Positions 62,347 through 64,000 of a DNA stretch of 64,000 nt are shown one piece after another. This stretch comes from an uncultured Oscillospiraceae bacterium (lineage in GTDB: Bacteria; Bacillota; Clostridia; Oscillospirales; Oscillospiraceae): the NCBI GenBank assembly GCA_947624985.1, contig CANQMO010000017.1, forward strand, positions 1 to 64,000, written 5' to 3'. The notes below the pieces were generated by a model that saw only the letters and a list, made by a program, of their open reading frames with translations, made no database searches and had not been told where the DNA came from. The position numbers and the translations under genes were made by a program. Within the stretch, counting starts at the first letter, position 1; the number at the start of each line of letters is the position of its first letter.

Positions 62347-62724
62347 ATGACCGTCTTCATCGACAACAAGAGCGGCTCGCCCATCTACGAGCAGATATAC
62401 ACCCAGCTGAAGGCGCAGATCATCAGCGGGGTCCTGGGGGAGGACGAGCTGCTGCCCTCCATCCGGGACCTGGCCAAGGACCTGCGTATCAGCGTGATCA
62501 CCACCAAGCGGGCCTACGACGAGCTTGCGGCGGAGGGGTTCATCTACACGGTGGCGGGCAAGGGCTGCTTCGTGGCGCCGAAGAACACGGAGCTGCTGCG
62601 GGAGGAGCTCCTGAAGAAGGTGGAATCCCACCTGGCGGAGGCCCTGCGTCTGGCGGCCAGCTGCGGCCTGACGAGACAGGACATACTGGATATGCTTGAT
62701 ATCATGGAGGGGAACGACACATGA
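62347..62724 (+). CDS. GntR-family regulator, YtrA subfamily
   Basis: 125 residues. The N-terminal winged helix (SPIYEQIYTQLKAQIISG, LPSIRDLAKDLRISVITTKRAYDEL) and the short C-terminal helical tail are typical for YtrA-type regulators, which lack a ligand-binding domain. They control ABC transporters that respond to cell-wall antibiotics or envelope stress. ATGA overlap with the ATPase gene means coupled translation, and the transporter is its likely target. GAGGA precedes the ATG. Confidence 0.92.
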   Translation: MTVFIDNKSGSPIYEQIYTQLKAQIISGVLGEDELLPSIRDLAKDLRISVITTKRAYDELAAEGFIYTVAGKGCFVAPKNTELLREELLKKVESHLAEALRLAASCGLTRQDILDMLDIMEGNDT

Positions 62725-63563
62725 ACGCCATCGAGACACATGGACTGACGAAAACATACGGGGACTTCACCCTGGGGCCTCTGGACCTGACCCTGCCAAG
62801 CGGGTGTATCATGGGTCTGGTGGGGGAAAACGGCGCGGGCAAGAGCACCACCATCCGGCTGCTGCCGGGCATGACCCGGCCGGACGGGGGCGCCGCCACG
62901 GTGCTGGGCGTGCCGGCCGGTCCGGACATGCGGGAGGTGAAGCAGCAAGTCGGCGTGGTGCTGGACGACGTGGGCTACCCCGGCAGCCTCACGGCCACGC
63001 AGATGGGCAAGGTCCTGGCCGCGGCCTACAAAAACTGGGATCAGGCCCTTTTTGAAAAGTATCTGCGGGACCTGTCCATCCCCACGGACAAGAAGTTTTC
63101 CGCCCTGAGCCGGGGCAATAAGATGAAGCTGGGGATCGCCGGGGCCCTGAGCCACAACGCCCGGCTGCTGATCCTGGACGAACCCACCGGCGGCCTGGAC
63201 CCGGTGGTCCGGGACCAGGTGGTGGACATCCTGTCGGAGTTCACCCGGGACCCGAGCCGGTCCATCCTCATCAGTTCCCATATCGTCAGCGACCTGGAGA
63301 AGCTGTGCGACTACATCGCGTTCCTGCACAAGGGCAGGCTGCTGCTGTGCCAGGAGAAGGACCGGCTGCTGGAGGAATACGGCATTTTACAGTGCGACCG
63401 GGCCTTTCTGGACAGCCTGCCGCCCGAGGCGGTGCTGGGCCGGCGGCTGACGCCGTACAGCGTGGAGGCTCTGGTCCGCCGGGACGCGGCCCCGGCAGGC
63501 GCGGCGCTGCGGCCGGTGACCATCGAGGAGCTTTTCGTACTGCTGGTAAAGGGGGATAAGTGA
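62721..63563 (+). CDS. ABC transporter ATP-binding protein, YtrB/BcrA-like
   Basis: 280 residues. Walker A GENGAGKST is near residue 38, Walker B LLILDEPTGGLDP, and the signature is degenerate (LSRGNKMKLGIAGAL in place of LSGGQ), which is normal in this group. A C-terminal extension of about 60 residues follows the D-loop region. It is the motor of an ABC-2-type exporter with the permease downstream. Because the regulator is YtrA-like, a role in antibiotic or lipid-II-related stress is plausible, though no substrate is known. Confidence 0.92.
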   Translation: MNAIETHGLTKTYGDFTLGPLDLTLPSGCIMGLVGENGAGKSTTIRLLPGMTRPDGGAATVLGVPAGPDMREVKQQVGVVLDDVGYPGSLTATQMGKVLAAAYKNWDQALFEKYLRDLSIPTDKKFSALSRGNKMKLGIAGALSHNARLLILDEPTGGLDPVVRDQVVDILSEFTRDPSRSILISSHIVSDLEKLCDYIAFLHKGRLLLCQEKDRLLEEYGILQCDRAFLDSLPPEAVLGRRLTPYSVEALVRRDAAPAGAALRPVTIEELFVLLVKGDK

Positions 63564-63564
63564 G

Positions 63565-64000
63565 ATGAAAGCGCTGTTTCTGGCCGATCTCTATCAGGCA
63601 AAAACAAGTTTCAAATTCTACGGGGTCTTCATCGCCGTGGCCGCCGTCATCACGGTGGGCAGCAGCGTATCGGGTGAGGGCAATTTGGGTCTGTTTTTCC
63701 CCATCTACTCCATCCTCATGGCCTCCATGATGGGCATGAGCCTGTTGCAGCTGGACGAGGCCAGCCGCTGGAACCTGTACGCACAGGCCCTACCCTGCGA
63801 CCGGCGGGATCAGGTCAGTTGCAAATATGTCGTTACCATGCTCTGCTTCGGCCTGGTCTGGCTGCTGTTCACCGCCATCTACGCCGTGCTGGCTCTGCTG
63901 GGCTATATGGCCTGGGTCCAGGCGCTGTTTCAGTCCGTACTGCTGCTGGTCATGGGCCTGATCGCCCCGGCCATCAGTCTGCCGCCCATGTTCCGCTGGG
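63565..64000 (+). CDS. ABC-2-type permease, 5' part
   Basis: The gene runs past the window end; about 145 residues are visible. It begins MKALFLADLYQAKTSFKFYG, followed by four hydrophobic helices (about 20-38, 44-62, 90-110, 115-140). DEASRWNLYAQALPCDRRDQV between the second and third helix is characteristic of ABC2_membrane_5-type permeases. It starts one base after the ATPase stop and should be its membrane partner. Confidence 0.85.
   Translation, partial: MKALFLADLYQAKTSFKFYGVFIAVAAVITVGSSVSGEGNLGLFFPIYSILMASMMGMSLLQLDEASRWNLYAQALPCDRRDQVSCKYVVTMLCFGLVWLLFTAIYAVLALLGYMAWVQALFQSVLLLVMGLIAPAISLPPMFRW

Overview
The window reads as ordinary chromosome of a high-GC member of the Clostridia. 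The combination of a Trp T-box, an ECF transporter module followed by truA, AddAB, a zinc-finger Clp ATPase, CsoR/CopA, a class B sortase, two YfhO proteins and very GC-rich coding DNA fits a gut Oscillospiraceae-type organism (Oscillibacter / Dysosmobacter / Flavonifractor-like); this placement is inference from gene content. There is no rRNA, tRNA, CRISPR array, insertion sequence or prophage. Genes are densely packed and most intergenic gaps hold promoters, terminators or a dispersed structured repeat.

Layout. 1-5.2 kb: the end of a GPH-family sugar symporter, a lipoprotein, an AlaX-type tRNA editing protein, a DUF1294 membrane protein and pseudouridine-5'-phosphate glycosidase. 5.2-8.6 kb: a tryptophan T-box, a ten-codon leader ORF with one Trp codon, and a TrpXYZ-type ABC importer. 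8.6-15.7 kb: rpmE and addBA on the minus strand. 15.8-18.2 kb: a three-gene glycolipid-type operon (UgtP/MGDG-like glycosyltransferase, CrtO-like acyltransferase, PAP2 phosphatase). 18.2-27.7 kb: mntP, an rRNA-type methyltransferase, ecfA1-ecfA2-ecfT-truA, then a DUF5711 protein, CvpA-like protein and zinc-finger Clp ATPase. 28-33.6 kb: an ABC exporter, then a BlaI/BlaR1-type regulator pair with a membrane protein. 33.7-36.9 kb: csoR-copA with paired CsoR operators. 36.9-40.5 kb: NrnA-like phosphoesterase, a candidate small RNA, a PsuK-like kinase and a split chromate transporter.

40.5-56.4 kb is one long co-directional surface-glycan cluster: YfhO, a WecE-like sugar aminotransferase, a polytopic protein, two consecutive ATP-grasp enzymes, a polyprenyl-phosphate-type GT2, a GT4, a Wzx-like flippase and four GT2 glycosyltransferases, three of them adjacent paralogues. 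A lipoprotein gene and a second YfhO gene follow. 59.8-64 kb: class B sortase with a repetitive Pro/Gln/Arg tail, two small proteins, and a YtrA-type GntR regulator with its ABC transporter, cut by the window end.

The least explained features are: (i) a family of four intergenic mosaic repeats whose two core hairpins are kept by paired base changes; (ii) three genes (DUF1294 protein, addB, psuK) whose start codon lies exactly six bases after a -10 box with no Shine-Dalgarno sequence, as expected for leaderless mRNAs; (iii) a candidate small RNA of about 190 nt with a long stem and anti-Shine-Dalgarno-like loop; (iv) a duplicated C-x2-H-x8-H-x2-C module in the linker of CopA, followed by an internal ribosome binding site that could release a separate CopZ; (v) the CrtO-like glycolipid operon; and (vi) the aminotransferase plus double ATP-grasp arrangement in the glycan cluster.
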